Origin: Panulirus ornatus
Lineage: Eukaryota; Arthropoda; Malacostraca; Decapoda; Palinuridae
DNA length: 64,000 nucleotides
NCBI RefSeq assembly: GCF_036320965.1
Contig: NC_092236.1
Coordinates: 14,992,018 to 15,056,017, forward strand
Direction of reading: 5' to 3'
This document shows, one piece after another, positions 49,901-63,593 of this stretch. The translations under genes were made by a program, and so were the position numbers. The first letter of the stretch is position 1; each line of letters starts with the position of its first letter. The notes under the pieces are model-generated. The model had not been told where the DNA came from. It ran no database searches and worked only from the letters and a program-made list of their open reading frames with translations.

Positions 49901-50081
49901 TTTGTCTCCGTGTATTCTCTTAAGACTCTTTCCCAGAATTTTGTTCCTGGTGTTTTGGTTCTCGTGTCTTGCCCTCAGTCTCAATTGTTTTCTCCGGATT
50001 TGTCCTCCACATAGCGACCTGACGCAGCTATTTCCTCCAAACAGCGTTTCCTCAACATCCGAATACTCTCTCCCACTTTTT

Positions 50082-50088
<7 letters not shown>

Positions 50089-50168
<80 letters not shown>
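50089..50168 (+). repeat. (CT)n in segmental unit 1
   Basis: 40 CT units between modules A and B. Confidence 0.95.
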
Positions 50169-50171
<3 letters not shown>

Positions 50172-50365
50172 AACAACTTTTCTCTCTTATACATTTCTGT
50201 CCTTCCATCGGCCTCATCCTCCTGTCTTTACACTCACTCGTGATACCATCCGTTTTCTTTTTTCTCACGCCTGTCTTCCCATCCCACACTATCCCTCTCA
50301 TCTTGTGTTAATCATCAACGAGATTGCTACCCTCCTCTTCCTCCTCCATCCTGCTACCTCTATCT

Positions 50366-50545
50366 ACTCTACCTGATTATTCAGCCACCAACCTAGTTCG
50401 CTTCCATGTTTAGCCCTGGAGCGAGCGAGTCAGGCACACCGGGTGATACTCACACTCACTCACATTCCCTCCCGCTTCATTATGTCTGATGGTCGCTTCC
50501 CCCCCCCCTCCCGTTAATGCTTCTACAGAGGTGTTAGTTGGAAGG
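50366..50545 (+). repeat. Segmental repeat module B, copy 1
   Basis: CTACCTGATTATTCAGCCACC, GAGCGAGTCAGGCACACC, TCCCTCCCGCTTCATTATG, TCTGATGGTCGCTTCC, GGTGTTAGTTGG: the blocks found in the same order at 53264, 55526, 59902 and 63040. Confidence 0.8.
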
Positions 50546-51151
50546 TTTCTGTTTGGCGTTAATACGTGGCTTTTAGAATAGCAGTTTATCTTACTAATGC
50601 GCTCATTTCATGTGTTTAGGATGTTTCGATAAACATTTTTGAGCATGAGTGTTTTGAATTGTTCGCTGCTGAAAGTGAGAAGTATCAAAACCTCTCTGAG
50701 GGATAATATCCAGACTTTTCTCAACTGTTTTTGGTAATACAGAAGAACATTTTCCCGTAAATCACAATACCCTGCCTCACATTCGTAGTGCTGGCCTTAA
50801 AGCAGACCTCTGCTTGCAGTCATGACAGAGAAAAGCTTGAAAAAAAGAAACCAGTAGACGAAACTGTCGTCCTAACATTGAGAACTAATTATATGACAGC
50901 GACGGCTCATTTTTTTCTCATGCTCAGAGACGTCAGCCAAAAGTAAATAAAGAGTCGGGTAGTACCGAAGGAAGCGTTTGCTGAGTGCTTGATTCCCTAC
51001 CTCGAGAGCAGTGACGGCAGGGAACCTAAATACATAAACAAATGTTCTGGTTAAAAGAGACCACGGCTACCCAGTCAGGTGTTTTGGTTAGGAAGGAACT
51101 ACCACTTACCCCCTCTACCTACCTCCCTAATTACCCTCCTACCCTCACACT

Positions 51152-51271
51152 GACTAATACCCTTCAGGCTTTTTGTTAATTAACTCCTCCCTTCCGTGGA
51201 CAAGGCTGCCTTATAATAACGAGAGACCATTTGTCTTTCGATATATTATGAGATGTAGCTTGCTGGAGGTG
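51152..51271 (+). repeat. Segmental repeat module C, copy 1
   Basis: GACTAATACCCTTCAGGC, TTTTTGTTAATTAACTCC, CCGTGGACAAGGCTGCC, GATGTAGCTTGCTGGAGG. Same blocks at 56657, and weaker at 60669; 786 nt after module B. Confidence 0.8.
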
Positions 51272-51719
51272 ACCCCCCCCAACCCCAGCACACCGTTCCT
51301 ACCTTGTTCTGGAGACACAAACTGTAGCCAGTGCGTGCATGAACACAGCAGGTCTACCATATGCACACTAAGCATACAGGAATGACGGCGAGATCCAGGA
51401 ATGCACAGATGTGTAAGCTCTCGATCCATACATGTATGGAGAAGCATACAGATTCTACACCACCCTTGGGGTGTTCTTAGGATGAATACCTGAGTGTATG
51501 CATACTGTTGTTGTTTATATATACATGAAGCACGACATTATTGTATAGACAAATAAATGGATTATGGATTCGTACACCTAATATAACGTTATGTAAGAAG
51601 TCCATTATCCTTACAGTTACATGGACACAAACATGAACGTGTGTCTTTTGTACACATTCTAACGTGGCTATAGAAATAGCTCACACGTCAATATACAGTA
51701 ATTTCGGCTACATGGCTCT

Positions 51720-51960
51720 CTAGAAGGCTACACAACGTTTGACATACACACCCTCACTCACAGGCCATGCCTTTCACACAGGCATTGGTAGGTGCACCTC
51801 AGCAAGACCTTATACATACAGGCATACGCAGGTCTACCTTAACAATACCTCGTACTGACATACGAAGGCCCTCATCAACCATACCTTGATCCACCACAAC
51901 AATGCTTCATAAAGATGCACACTTCTACCACAACACTACTTGAATACATACACTCGTAAG
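51720..51960 (+). repeat. Degenerate repeat ACACAGGCAT family
   Basis: CACAGGCAT, TACAGGCATACGCAGG and CTGACATACGAAGG, each followed by a CTACC-ACAA-ACCT block, at about 33-36-bp steps. Confidence 0.45.
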
Positions 51961-52539
51961 TGCACTGACTCCAACTGTCGTTCTCGACAGTTGGCCTAAG
52001 GATGCTAGGGTAAAGGTCTCCACATTTACAGGTAAGACAAGCGAGTGAAAACTTGTCATTACTGAAGAGTAAGACGACGCTTACCTTCTCCCCTTGTTAA
52101 TCATGGGCCCCCGAAGGTTTGTTGTTCTGTCTGCACACACACACTCGAGATTCTCATCCCGAATTCAAATTCTCATCACGAAGTAATCATCGCCTCGTTC
52201 TCGCTGAATTTCATGATCATTGTATTTGTTACACGAGTCTGAAGCCGATCCAGACGAAGTTTGAATATACGAGTATATAAGCCGCAGCAGTGAACAGTAT
52301 TTGGTATCTGTATTGACTTGGGATGGTGAATTATATAATCCAAGTGAAAAGGGGACAGGCGAGCCGACAGACGCAGCTCGTCACGTGAAAATTAACAGCG
52401 CTCTAATTGTCTTGTTTTCCCCCATTAAGCTCACCGTTGCGCACCTCAATTTGAATCCCCAAATTTGTGCCTAATGAAACAGCAGGTAAAAGAGGCGAAC
52501 ACCTTCAAGCCTACACTGTCTCCATGTCCTCTTTCTCTG

Positions 52540-52540
<1 letters not shown>

Positions 52541-52636
<96 letters not shown>

Positions 52637-52645
52637 TCTCTCTCC
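52541..52645 (+). repeat. (CT)n microsatellite
   Basis: About 50 CT units with one CACT break. Confidence 0.95.
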
Positions 52646-52810
52646 AAAAATGTGTCGCAGTTGTTACCACGTCCTCACGTTTTGGTCCCAGGGACAAGAT
52701 GCATGTTCTCCCTCTGGGTGAGGATTACGACGGCATCTTGTCCCATCCATTTTGCCCAAGCTCCTCCGTCTTCTGTCGCATGATCTGTCCCACGTCTTTG
52801 TCTATGGTGT

Positions 52811-52814
<4 letters not shown>

Positions 52815-52893
<79 letters not shown>

Positions 52894-52903
52894 TCTCTCT
52901 CTC
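52815..52903 (+). repeat. (CT)n with ATCT units
   Basis: CT array containing three ATCT near its 3' end. Confidence 0.95.
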
Positions 52904-53156
52904 GTTTTGTCCTTTTTTTTCTCTTTCCTATCCTCATCCCTACCTTCTTCGTGCTCGTACCTTTATTTCAGTCCTTTCCTCCCCGTATTCGTTCTCCTTC
53001 CTCCATTCTCCTCCTCCTCCTCTTCCCCATTTTCTCCCTCCTTCTGTTCATTAACGTCTCTATATACTACATGTGGATACTTCCCCTCTTCCATCCCTAC
53101 TTTTCCCTCTCCCTATCTCCTCCTTCTTATTCCCTCTACCCTTCACCCCCATCATT

Positions 53157-53236
53157 CCTGCCTCCTCCTCCTCCTCCTCTCCTCCTCCTCCTCCTCCTCC
53201 TCCTCCTCCTCCTCCTCCTCCTCCTCCTCCTCCTGC
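53157..53236 (+). repeat. (CTC)n trinucleotide repeat
   Basis: About 26 CTC units, 28 nt before module B copy 2. Confidence 0.95.
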
Positions 53237-53263
53237 CTCCCTCCCCGCTGCTCTACATTCCCT

Positions 53264-53385
53264 ACTCAACCTGATTACTCAAGCCACCAGCTCAGCGCGC
53301 TTTCCTATCTAATCTGCGAGCGAGTCAGGCACACTATAACGTGTGACACTCAGGTTTATACGTACGTTCCATTCAGCTCTTTGGT
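53264..53385 (+). repeat. Segmental repeat module B, copy 2
   Basis: AACCTGATTACTCAAGCCACC, GCGAGCGAGTCAGGCACAC, GTGTGACACTCAGGTTTATAC. Preceded by (CTC)n and CT-rich sequence, then cut short; no module C follows before the TAA array. Confidence 0.75.
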
Positions 53386-53588
53386 GTTACCGGACCCTGC
53401 CTGCGTATGGCTACACCGCGAGTGAAAAGTCGCCATTGGCAAGGCTGTGAGATCGTTAGTAAAAACGAAGGAAACCACCGTCGCGTCGAGGAACTTTTCG
53501 CCACGAAGGAGTCCTTCACTTCCCAGTTTCACGACTGCAGCGCAGCGTCAGAACTGCAGATGCCCCGTAAAAGTGAGTCCTGGTGTCT

Positions 53589-53668
53589 TATATGCTGATG
53601 ATAATGACTAATGATAACAAAAATAGTAATAATGATAATAATGATAATAATAACAAAAAATAATAATG

Positions 53669-53720
<52 letters not shown>

Positions 53721-53781
53721 TACTAATAATGACAATAATAATAATAATAATAATAGTAATAATAATAATACTAATAATGAC

Positions 53782-53820
<39 letters not shown>

Positions 53821-53882
53821 GATAATATTGATAATAATGATAATAATAATAATATCAATAACAGTTGCAATAACAATAACTA
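53589..53882 (+). repeat. (TAA)n trinucleotide repeat, imperfect
   Basis: About 290 bp of TAA with TGA, CAA and TAG variants. All three plus frames give homopolymer-like peptides (N, I), which are not genes. Confidence 0.95.
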
Positions 53883-55441
<1,559 letters not shown>

Positions 55442-55525
55442 AGCCTTCCATCCTTTTTGCTCTTATTTCTACCTGCCTTCAATCCTCAGTCTGAACACTC
55501 CTCCTCTCCTCTTAACTTTCCCTAT

Positions 55526-55722
55526 TACTCTACCTGATTACTCGGCACCAATTTAACCGGCGAGCGAGCCAGGCACGGTACAATATGACACTCAGGCTTA
55601 TATATAGATTCCCTCCCGCTCCATTATGTCTGATAGCTGCTTTTCCCCTCCCACTAAACTCTACCCAGAAGTGATTATCACAGCGCTATCGACTCTTTGT
55701 TTGGCTTTGATCCTTGTTCACC
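55526..55722 (+). repeat. Segmental repeat module B, copy 3
   Basis: CTACCTGATTACTCGGCACC, GAGCGAGCCAGGCACGG, ATGACACTCAGGCTTATA, CCGCTCCATTATGTCTGATA, then TTTGGCTTTGATCCTTG. A (TA)n array separates it from the rest of the unit. Confidence 0.8.
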
Positions 55723-55732
55723 ATGTAAGGTA

Positions 55733-55734
<2 letters not shown>

Positions 55735-55827
<93 letters not shown>

Positions 55828-55828
55828 G
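55735..55828 (+). repeat. (TA)n in segmental unit 3
   Basis: TA array with a TTTA break; accounts for part of the longer B-to-C spacing here. Confidence 0.95.
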
Positions 55829-56656
55829 GTTCATATTACTGCAAAAATTTGTCAGGGTTCATCGGAAGGACAGATAACAGAGGACTTTGTGGTTTATGGT
55901 TTGTGACTAGTATATATGCTGGAGGATATTACTAGTATCCTAAAATCTACATATACAGAGACATGATAGAAATGCAGACATAGGAAGGAGGGGTTGGGTG
56001 TATAGTGGTTAAAATACACCATTAAGTCCTCTATCAAATATGATATTAACTACTTTCTCGCCAGTGGAAGATGATATCCACAGATAACGCTGGTAGGAGT
56101 GTTCTTTGACCATCGGGCTCAGGCAAACAATACAAAATAAAAGGAAAAAAACAAATGACTGTCAGTTTCATAACACATCTATCCTTTACCTGTTAACCAC
56201 ATCGGTGTGCTGTGGGGAAAAACAAACCCCATGTGGCAACCGGAGATGAAGAGAGATTGCTAAACATTATCCTCGAATCAATCCTGGAAGTCCCAACGAG
56301 ACATACCACTTCTTATGCGCTGTAACTAAGTGAGGGAGGGATGAGAGATGTTCATCTTGCCCTTGAGATATCGCGTCACACGAGAAGGGACGTCTAGCGA
56401 GGAGGAGGAGGAGAAGGAGAAGGGGGAAAGTGTGCCGGTAAAGAGTCTATACTACTCACTACTCACTTGTTAGCCAGTCGGTGCGGCTGGAGAGGGACTA
56501 CGTCCTCACACAGCCATTCAGTTAAGGACGAAGAATCAAGCTATGTGCTTAGTCTAATGGAGGAGGAGAAGCTTCCTTACCTGGGCAGGTGTCTCGGCTC
56601 GGGAAGAAGTACCTACTTGCCCATCATCTTGCCTCCCCAGTTACCTTTCCAGCCCT

Positions 56657-56777
56657 GACTAATACCCCTTTAGGCTTTTTGTTAATTAACTCATCCCCTC
56701 CGTGGACAAGGCTGCCTTATAACGACGAGGAGCCGTTTGTCTCAGATGTATTGTGAGATGAAGCTTGCTCGTGGACA
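56657..56777 (+). repeat. Segmental repeat module C, copy 2
   Basis: GACTAATACCCCTTTAGGC, TTTTTGTTAATTAACTCATC, CCGTGGACAAGGCTGCC, GATGAAGCTTGCTCG; close to 51152-51271. Confidence 0.8.
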
Positions 56778-57513
56778 CGCTTGTTTCTCCCTACCTCGTT
56801 GTGAGGATGTCGCCGCAAAATTTTTTTTTTACATGCGCAGGTAAACCAAGATCAAGGCCGTCCATATACGCACCACGTACGAAGCTCGCAGATGCTGATA
56901 TGCGCATCAGTGTATACAGTCACGTATTAGTGTATAACGCTAATGGACTCTCCCTACTACAGCTCCTTATGTCAGTATAAGTATATACTTATATCAGAAG
57001 TATGTTTTAGCTTAGCCATACACAACTTGGAGTTAATTCTAGAGGTGATAAGGCGACACATGCATGAATAATGTCTTAAGTAGAATAAATACACTACGCA
57101 CAATTCACGTGTCGTTAGCAGAGAGTCATACACAAAGATACATAAACAAATACACGCTCATATCTCTCATACAATCATAGACAGTTCTCGTATCACAGGC
57201 CATAGATTTTATGTATGTGAACACATTAGTGTGAGCTTCTGTCTCCTTTTCTGAGTTCCTTGATGACAAGATCTTCGTCTTGATTATGAAGCGACCACAT
57301 GAACACCACGGTGGAATGCTGACTGTCGTAATGTTTCCATCCTGAACCACCACTGTGAGCCTGGAGGATTTTTTTAGTCATCAATCAGACGTTATGTTTG
57401 TCTCTATAAAGCGGCCTAAATCCCCATTCTAGGTTTATTATTCTCTTATCTTCTTATCATTATTATCTAATCAGGCCTCTCTTACCGATCGATGCTAATT
57501 GGTTAGTGTATTT

Positions 57514-57517
<4 letters not shown>

Positions 57518-57583
<66 letters not shown>
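57518..57583 (+). repeat. (CA)n beside a SINE
   Basis: 33 CA units just before the SINE fragment at 57600. Confidence 0.95.
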
Positions 57584-57584
<1 letters not shown>

Positions 57585-57599
57585 GAATTACACAGAATT

Positions 57600-57722
57600 A
57601 CCGTTGCTGACTATGATTCCCGCACGAACCCACCTGGCTTCAAATCATGGGAAAGGCTGTCGACCTACAGACAATCCTGGCTGTTCATCCTCCCTTCCGG
57701 GCTGGGTTATAAATGCGTACTT
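57600..57722 (+). mobile_element. SINE fragment, inverted against its neighbour
   Basis: GGCTTCAAATCATGGG, CAGACAATCCTGGCTG, TTCATCCTCCCTTCCGG: the B-box-to-body part of the same SINE in plus orientation. It lies tail to tail with 57725-57985 and behind a (CA)n array. Confidence 0.6.
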
Positions 57723-57724
57723 GT

Positions 57725-57985
57725 GATTACAAAATGTGTGTTACGGGTAGAGAGTTTTACACTTATGTAACCCCGTCTCTTAACTATGTATACGCACCAT
57801 GTCTTTCCTCTTATTTGTATGAACACACACCAACCCCAATTCATCGACCAGCCTCAAGGTAAGGATGAACAGCTGCATTGACTGTGGGCCAACTGTCACG
57901 CCCAGAGTTCGAACCCCGCCGCACCCTGGCGTGAATCATGGTCAACGTCGCTAACCACTACGCCGCAGAAGCCCTGTCTGTACAC
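57725..57985 (-). mobile_element. tRNA-derived SINE with A and B boxes
   Basis: Read on the minus strand: A box GGCGTAGTGGTTAGCG (57949-57964), B box GGTTCGAACTC (57905-57915), about 31 nt between them. The body has GGCCCACAGTCAATGCAGC, GTTCATCC, GGCTGGTCGATGAATT, and the tail has TTAAGAGACGGGG and CTCTCTACCCGTAACACAC. The Pol III promoter looks usable, but no folded tRNA is expected. Body and tail recur at 57600-57722, 61150-61240 and 37225-37325. Confidence 0.75.
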
Positions 57986-58168
57986 AGCAGAGTAAATACT
58001 TGATGCATATACAAATTTAAGACACGGGGCAACACGAATGTGCAACTCTCTCCACGTCAACACTCAAACAGTCATCACATATAGTAATCACAGACAAACA
58101 CGCACACAACTTCTGTACTCGCTGCGTATCACTCAAAATATGATTTGGCAAACCAAAAACTGGAAGAA

Positions 58169-58171
<3 letters not shown>

Positions 58172-58222
<51 letters not shown>
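58172..58222 (+). repeat. (TA)n microsatellite
   Basis: About 26 TA units. Confidence 0.95.
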
Positions 58223-58224
<2 letters not shown>

Positions 58225-58300
58225 TTTGTGAATTACGTATAAAATACGTAGTATACAGTCTCTGGGAACGAGGGTAGAGTTTTCTTTTCAATGTACTGTT

Positions 58301-58303
<3 letters not shown>

Positions 58304-58391
<88 letters not shown>
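58304..58391 (+). repeat. (CT)n microsatellite
   Basis: 44 CT units. Confidence 0.95.
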
Positions 58392-58393
<2 letters not shown>

Positions 58394-58708
58394 TTGCATA
58401 AGGTCATTAAGTATCCAAGTTGCCCTCAAACTTTTGCCATTCAGAGAGAGAGAGAAACACCACCGCCAAAAAACTGGATAACTCCACAATTACATGAATG
58501 TATTTCACCCCGATGGTTAAAAGCCCCTGTTCATAGGCACCTCGTTAGCTTTGGCGGTTCCCTTGTTAGTCTAGTTGTTCCCTTGTTAGCATAAGCCCGC
58601 TCTCTTGTTGCCTCTAAGTGTTCCCGTTGCCCTGAATACAGGACCAGAGCTTCACATAACCACAGTCTCTGCTCAGACAGAGATTCTTCTCTTTCAAGAC
58701 TTGTTTTA

Positions 58709-58710
<2 letters not shown>

Positions 58711-58786
<76 letters not shown>

Positions 58787-58826
58787 GTATCTATCTATCT
58801 ATTTATCTATCTGTCTATCTATATCT
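58711..58826 (+). repeat. (CT)n(ATCT)n compound microsatellite
   Basis: CT to 58784, then ATCT with TTAT and TGTC variants. Confidence 0.95.
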
Positions 58827-58964
58827 CGACTTTTCTTTATTCACTGATTGTCAGGTGAAACATCAATATGAAGGTGATCAGATTCAGAGCAAATCTATCA
58901 AAACGAATTGGAACTTCCCCTAAGTTTACTTGTGGTTTGATTTGGTTCGACGGAGAAAGAAACC

Positions 58965-58966
<2 letters not shown>

Positions 58967-59037
<71 letters not shown>
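58967..59037 (+). repeat. (GA)n microsatellite
   Basis: 35 GA units, only 140 nt from a CT array in the opposite sense. Confidence 0.95.
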
Positions 59038-59041
<4 letters not shown>

Positions 59042-59329
59042 CAAAGAATGCTACCTATGTACACTACATGACCATATTTCAGTTTACCATTATACTCTCA
59101 CACACCCTCACGCCTCAGATAGATTTCTCAGCCAATGAAATTCACACAGCTACATATGGTACACCAGATCTCTTTTCCTTGGATGAAACACAAGACAGAA
59201 CCCTGAAGCCAATATCATATACGTCCCATTCCTGTGAATAGTTTCTCTTCGACAATTGGCAGCTGGTGGGGGATATGTCAGGGTTGTGTAACATCCTCAT
59301 TTTCTAGGAATGGGTTGCGTCGTAAGACG

Positions 59330-59480
59330 AGTGCTCTCTGTGGGGGGACGTTCTGTTCCTGGCTGTTCCCTCCTCAGTTCTTCGTCGCAGAGGCTCTTTT
59401 TTCCCCCCTCCCTTATGTTTTGTTCTTGGTATTATGATTCCGATGTTCCGCCCACGGTGTTTTGTTCTTTATTGTGTGGT
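59330..59480 (+). repeat. Segmental unit, module A, second copy
   Basis: GTTCTGTTCCTGGCTGTTCC, TTTTGTTCTTGGTATTATG, CGGTGTTTTGTTC: variants of the 49620 minisatellite. A CT-rich stretch, a (CTC)n array (59668) and module B follow. Confidence 0.5.
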
Positions 59481-59667
59481 CGGTGTGTCCAATGTAACTG
59501 GCCGGGTATTGTTTGCTTCTTGTCTTTCATCCTTCTTATCTTTCTGTCCATAATCCTTTTTTCTCTATTTTCCTTCTCCCTTGAGGACGTTCTTTCCGAG
59601 TTACTCACTACCTTCATTCCTCCATGTGTGTTAACCCTCACACTACCTCTCTTTCTCCTCTACTTTC

Positions 59668-59728
59668 TCCTCCTCCTCCTCCTCCTCCTCCTCCTCCTCC
59701 TCCTCCTCCTCCTCCTCCTCCTCCTCTT
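59668..59728 (+). repeat. (CTC)n trinucleotide repeat
   Basis: 20 CTC units in the segmental unit ending at module B copy 4. Confidence 0.95.
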
Positions 59729-59901
59729 CTTCTCCCTTCTCCACCTCCTCCTACCTTCAACCTCAGCCTAACCACTTCCACCCTCCTTTCCTCCCCTTAC
59801 ATTACTGCCTATCTTCCCCCCCTGCTTTGCTTACCCGTCCTTCCCCTTCCCCATACACTACCTCCTCTTACTCTACCTCACCCTTAATCTACCTACCCCC
59901 T

Positions 59902-60130
59902 TACTCCACCTGATTACTCAACCACCAGCCCAGCTCCCTTCCCTATATCACCCACGAGAGAATCAGGCACATTACAACGTGACACTCACGCTTATGTATA
60001 GACTCCCTCCCACTCCAGTATGTCTAATGCTTGCCTTTACCCTCCCACTAATGTCAGCCCGGGAGTGTTGGCTGGGGGGCTATCAACTCTCCGTTAGCTC
60101 ATGATTTGTGGGTATCTTAGAGGGTAAGAT
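59902..60130 (+). repeat. Segmental repeat module B, copy 4
   Basis: CCACCTGATTACTCAACCACC, GAGAATCAGGCACATTACA, GTGACACTCACGCTTATG, CACTCCAGTATGTCTAATG, GTTGGCTGGGGGGCTATC. Confidence 0.8.
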
Positions 60131-60668
60131 TATCTCCCTAATGTTCTAAACTGTGGGATTCCAGAGAGGTTCGGGGCTTGTAATAAGCGTTCAGACCTCT
60201 CAACCCGAGCGATTTCGGATTGCTCGGAGATGAAGCACAATTTTCTGGAGTAGCGTTCGGTGAGGGTAACCAAGCTCCATCCCTAAGATACCATTACCCA
60301 GAGCTGTATTCTTTGTTCCTGAAGGTTTCCAGCAGTGGGGACTAATTTTCAAGGGCATGAAATTTGTCCAGTTCGATCACTAAATGTTTAGTATATGGCA
60401 GGAGATCTTTCGACACAAGGAAATAGGCTATTACGAAGAGATGGATCATTTTTTTGGGCTGCATACCGACCCGACAACTGGTTTGGCGTAGGGAAACAGC
60501 TTTTCCACCCACCTACAAAGCTATTTCTGGTGAGGGCGGACGACAATAATAGTCTTGATGGTAAAGGAACTTACCGTCTAGAAAGTTGGTCTCGTTAGAG
60601 ATGATTACTCACCTCTCCACCCAGTCATCTACCCACCTCCCTAACTCTCTGATTACTCATCTGCTCTG

Positions 60669-60820
60669 ACAGTGAGTAATTACACACAGGCATTTGGCTG
60701 AATAAGTCTTTTCCTCAGTGGAAAAATTCCTACTTTACATTAACGAAGAGCCATTTCATTTGTCTTGGTCATTTATTTGTCTCGGTGTGCCATAAGAAGA
60801 GGCCTGCTCAAGGTGACTAA
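60669..60820 (+). repeat. Segmental repeat module C, copy 3 (decayed)
   Basis: GTGAGTAATTACACACAGGC, CCTCAGTGGAAAAATTCC, ACGAAGAGCCATTTCATTTG, GGCCTGCTCAAGGTGAC; alignable to 51152-51271 only in blocks. Confidence 0.5.
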
Positions 60821-61149
60821 CGCATTTGTGAAACAGATATACATGAAATGCATGAATGATTTCATACCACTGTACGTGTTCAGTCAGTCTTCTCATCACA
60901 ATATGTACCGGACTGGATCTCCGAGCAGACGATAGTGCAGTGCAGTCAGACCCTGTGTACAGTATGTTAACTTGAGAGCCTAAGTCTGCCCTAAATTAAG
61001 TTCGGAATATGAGTCCAAAAGTTATTTTTGGTTTGCCAATAAACTTGAGTCTTTGTTGAGAATTTATCACTGCGTAAGTGTGGCTGAATTTTATAAGCTA
61101 AGTCTTAGCAAATACTCGAGTGAAACGTATCAAGCACAGGCCTACATGG

Positions 61150-61240
61150 ATTCTACTCCTGGCCACGGCAGTCGGCCCACAGTGACCCAAGCTATTCATC
61201 CTCCCCTCGGAGCTGGTCGATGAATGGGCTCCTGGCGTAA
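61150..61240 (+). mobile_element. SINE body fragment
   Basis: CAGTCGGCCCACAGTGACCC, GCTATTCATCCTCCCC, GAGCTGGTCGATGAATGGG, continuing into (GT)n. Same body as 57725-57985; the A box is missing. Confidence 0.65.
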
Positions 61241-61241
61241 G

Positions 61242-61242
<1 letters not shown>

Positions 61243-61310
<68 letters not shown>
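61243..61310 (+). repeat. (TG)n beside a SINE body
   Basis: 34 units directly after the SINE fragment at 61150. Confidence 0.95.
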
Positions 61311-61311
<1 letters not shown>

Positions 61312-61389
61312 CAAAAAAATAAAGACAACGGTACATGTAAACACGGTCAAAAGCGAGGCAATACGAGTATAAAAACTTTCACTCCGTTG

Positions 61390-61391
<2 letters not shown>

Positions 61392-61458
<67 letters not shown>
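61392..61458 (+). repeat. (CA)n microsatellite
   Basis: 33 units. With the TG array 82 nt upstream it forms a long self-complementary pair. Confidence 0.95.
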
Positions 61459-61460
<2 letters not shown>

Positions 61461-61653
61461 GCACAACAAACCCTCCGCTCTTTACACATCTCCAGACCAT
61501 AGTTCCTTATGCCACAAGCTAACGACACTATTTTGGTTCTAACAAAATGCCCGTGAAAGATAGCCATCTGCACACGGCCTGGGAATAGGATGAGAATGTA
61601 CCTTTCTCTCGTATCACTGAAGATCGCTTCCTCCGTAATTTTCTGGGTCATGG

Positions 61654-61658
<5 letters not shown>

Positions 61659-61727
<69 letters not shown>
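61659..61727 (+). repeat. (CT)n microsatellite
   Basis: 34 CT units. Confidence 0.95.
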
Positions 61728-61730
<3 letters not shown>

Positions 61731-61859
61731 CTTTATCCCTCGGTGGGTAGTTCCTAGTATTTTCTTCTTCATGCCTCGCCCTCCCCCCTCATTTTTTTTT
61801 TTCGCCTTGTCCCTGGTAGCAATATTCCTTCTATTTCAGTTTTGAATCCTCGGCTTTTG

Positions 61860-62560
61860 AGCTAGGTCCCTGGTATCTTAACCGTGGTGCCTTATTCCTT
61901 TGGTTCCTTGGTTGTCGTGTTTTGCCTCAAGTCATCTGTCCCTCGTGCCTTGTTCTTGGTCCCATGGTCCTAGTATTTCTTTCATGCCTGGTGCCAAGTT
62001 CCTTGTCTTTGTTGTGTTCTCCATTATTACGTTTGTTTCTGGTTCCTTGTCTCTAGGGTCATGTTCCTGGTATTTTGCCTCTAGTGCCTTGTCCCTGGTG
62101 CCTTGTTTCTTAGGCCGTGGACTTTGTTCCTCATAAATTGATGTCTTGGCCTTAGAGCTTTGTTTCTTGCTCTTCGTTTCTACTGCCTTCTTCCTAGTTC
62201 CTTCTTTCTAGCGTTTGTGCCTGGTTTCTTGTACCTGGTGCCTTGTACCTGGTGTCTTGTGCCTTTTACCTGGTTCTTTGTATCTGGTGTCTTGTCTCTG
62301 TTTACTTGTCGTCGGTGCCTTGTAGCTGGTTCCTTGTTTTCAAAGCCTTGTCTATGGTTCCCTTGTACCATGATCCTTAAGAATCCTGTCTTTTCCCTTG
62401 GATTCTTGTTTCTTATTTCTCCTCTTTCGTTCCTCGCCTCTGGTTCCTCATCCTTAGTGCTTATCCCTGGCTCCTTGTCTCCGGTGACTTGTACCTGGTG
62501 ATACGTCTTGGAATTCGTCGTCCCTGATGTCTCATTCCCGATGTTTTGTCTCTGGCGTTT
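61860..62560 (+). repeat. Segmental unit, module A, longest copy
   Basis: About 700 bp of TCCTGGTGCCTTGTTTC-type units of 14-16 bp, strongly varied. Open frames here are low-complexity and are not genes. Followed by CT/CTC-rich DNA and module B at 63040. Confidence 0.65.
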
Positions 62561-62898
62561 GACAACTTGTCTTTTCAAACTGGACTTTATCTTTTCTTCT
62601 CAGTTACTTCGTTCAGATGTTGCCCTGTCGTGTGTGTTGCACGTGCGTGTGTCAGATGCTTTGCCTTCCATCTCCTGCTCCTCCTCCTCCTCCTCCTATT
62701 CCTCGTCTTCCTATCCCTCCTATTCCTCCTCTCCTTCCTCCTCCTCCTTCTTACATCCCAGTTTCCCGTCTCTTCTCACCTAACAACAGCATTCCTTCTT
62801 ATGTTTTCATCTTCACCAGTCTTTCTCATCATACCCTCGCCATACTTAGATCACCTCCCTCTTCCTCCTATCCTTCGTTTCGTTCCCCTACTTCCTCT

Positions 62899-62982
62899 CC
62901 CCCTCCTCCTCCTCCTCCTCCTCCTCCTCCTCCTCCTCCTCCTCCTCCTCTTCCTCCTCTTCCTCCTCCTCCTCCTCCTCCT
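62899..62982 (+). repeat. (CTC)n trinucleotide repeat
   Basis: CTC with three TTC variants, before module B copy 5; a shorter CTC run is at 62678-62698. Confidence 0.95.
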
Positions 62983-63039
62983 TCCTCTGCCGTTACCCTC
63001 AGTCTGAACACTTCGATCCCCTCCTGCCTACCTCCCGCT

Positions 63040-63245
63040 ACTCTATCTGATTACTCAGCCACCAACCCAGCTCGCCTCCCTCTATGACCGTGGAGCGAGT
63101 CAGGCACATTACAGCGTGACACTCAGGCTTATGTATACATTCCCTTCCGCTCCATTATGTGTGATAGTCGCATTTACCCTCCCACTGATGTCTACCCAGA
63201 AGTTATAGCTGCTGGCTATTAACTCCCCATTTGGCCTTGAACTGT
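63040..63245 (+). repeat. Segmental repeat module B, copy 5
   Basis: CTATCTGATTACTCAGCCACC, GAGCGAGTCAGGCACATTAC, GCGTGACACTCAGGCTTATG, CCGCTCCATTATGTGTGATA, CTGGCTATTAACTCC. It runs directly into the long (TA)n array. Confidence 0.8.
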
Positions 63246-63249
63246 GGTT

Positions 63250-63533
<284 letters not shown>

Positions 63534-63534
63534 T

Positions 63535-63593
63535 GCAGAAAGTGGACTTGGGAACTTTTCGTGTTTCATTTTCCCCGTGGACTCATAGGAATA
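63535..63593 (+). mobile_element. Penelope-like 3' tail fragment
   Basis: CTTGGGAACTTTTCGTG then TTTCATTTTCCCCGTGG, the same terminal sequence as in the two Penelope-like copies (31255-31300 in reverse). It lies between (TA)n and the retroposon at 63594. Confidence 0.65.

Noticed and set aside
53060..53312. Glycine- and proline-rich frames over (CTC)n
   Set aside because: Translation of a simple trinucleotide repeat; no flanking coding signal.
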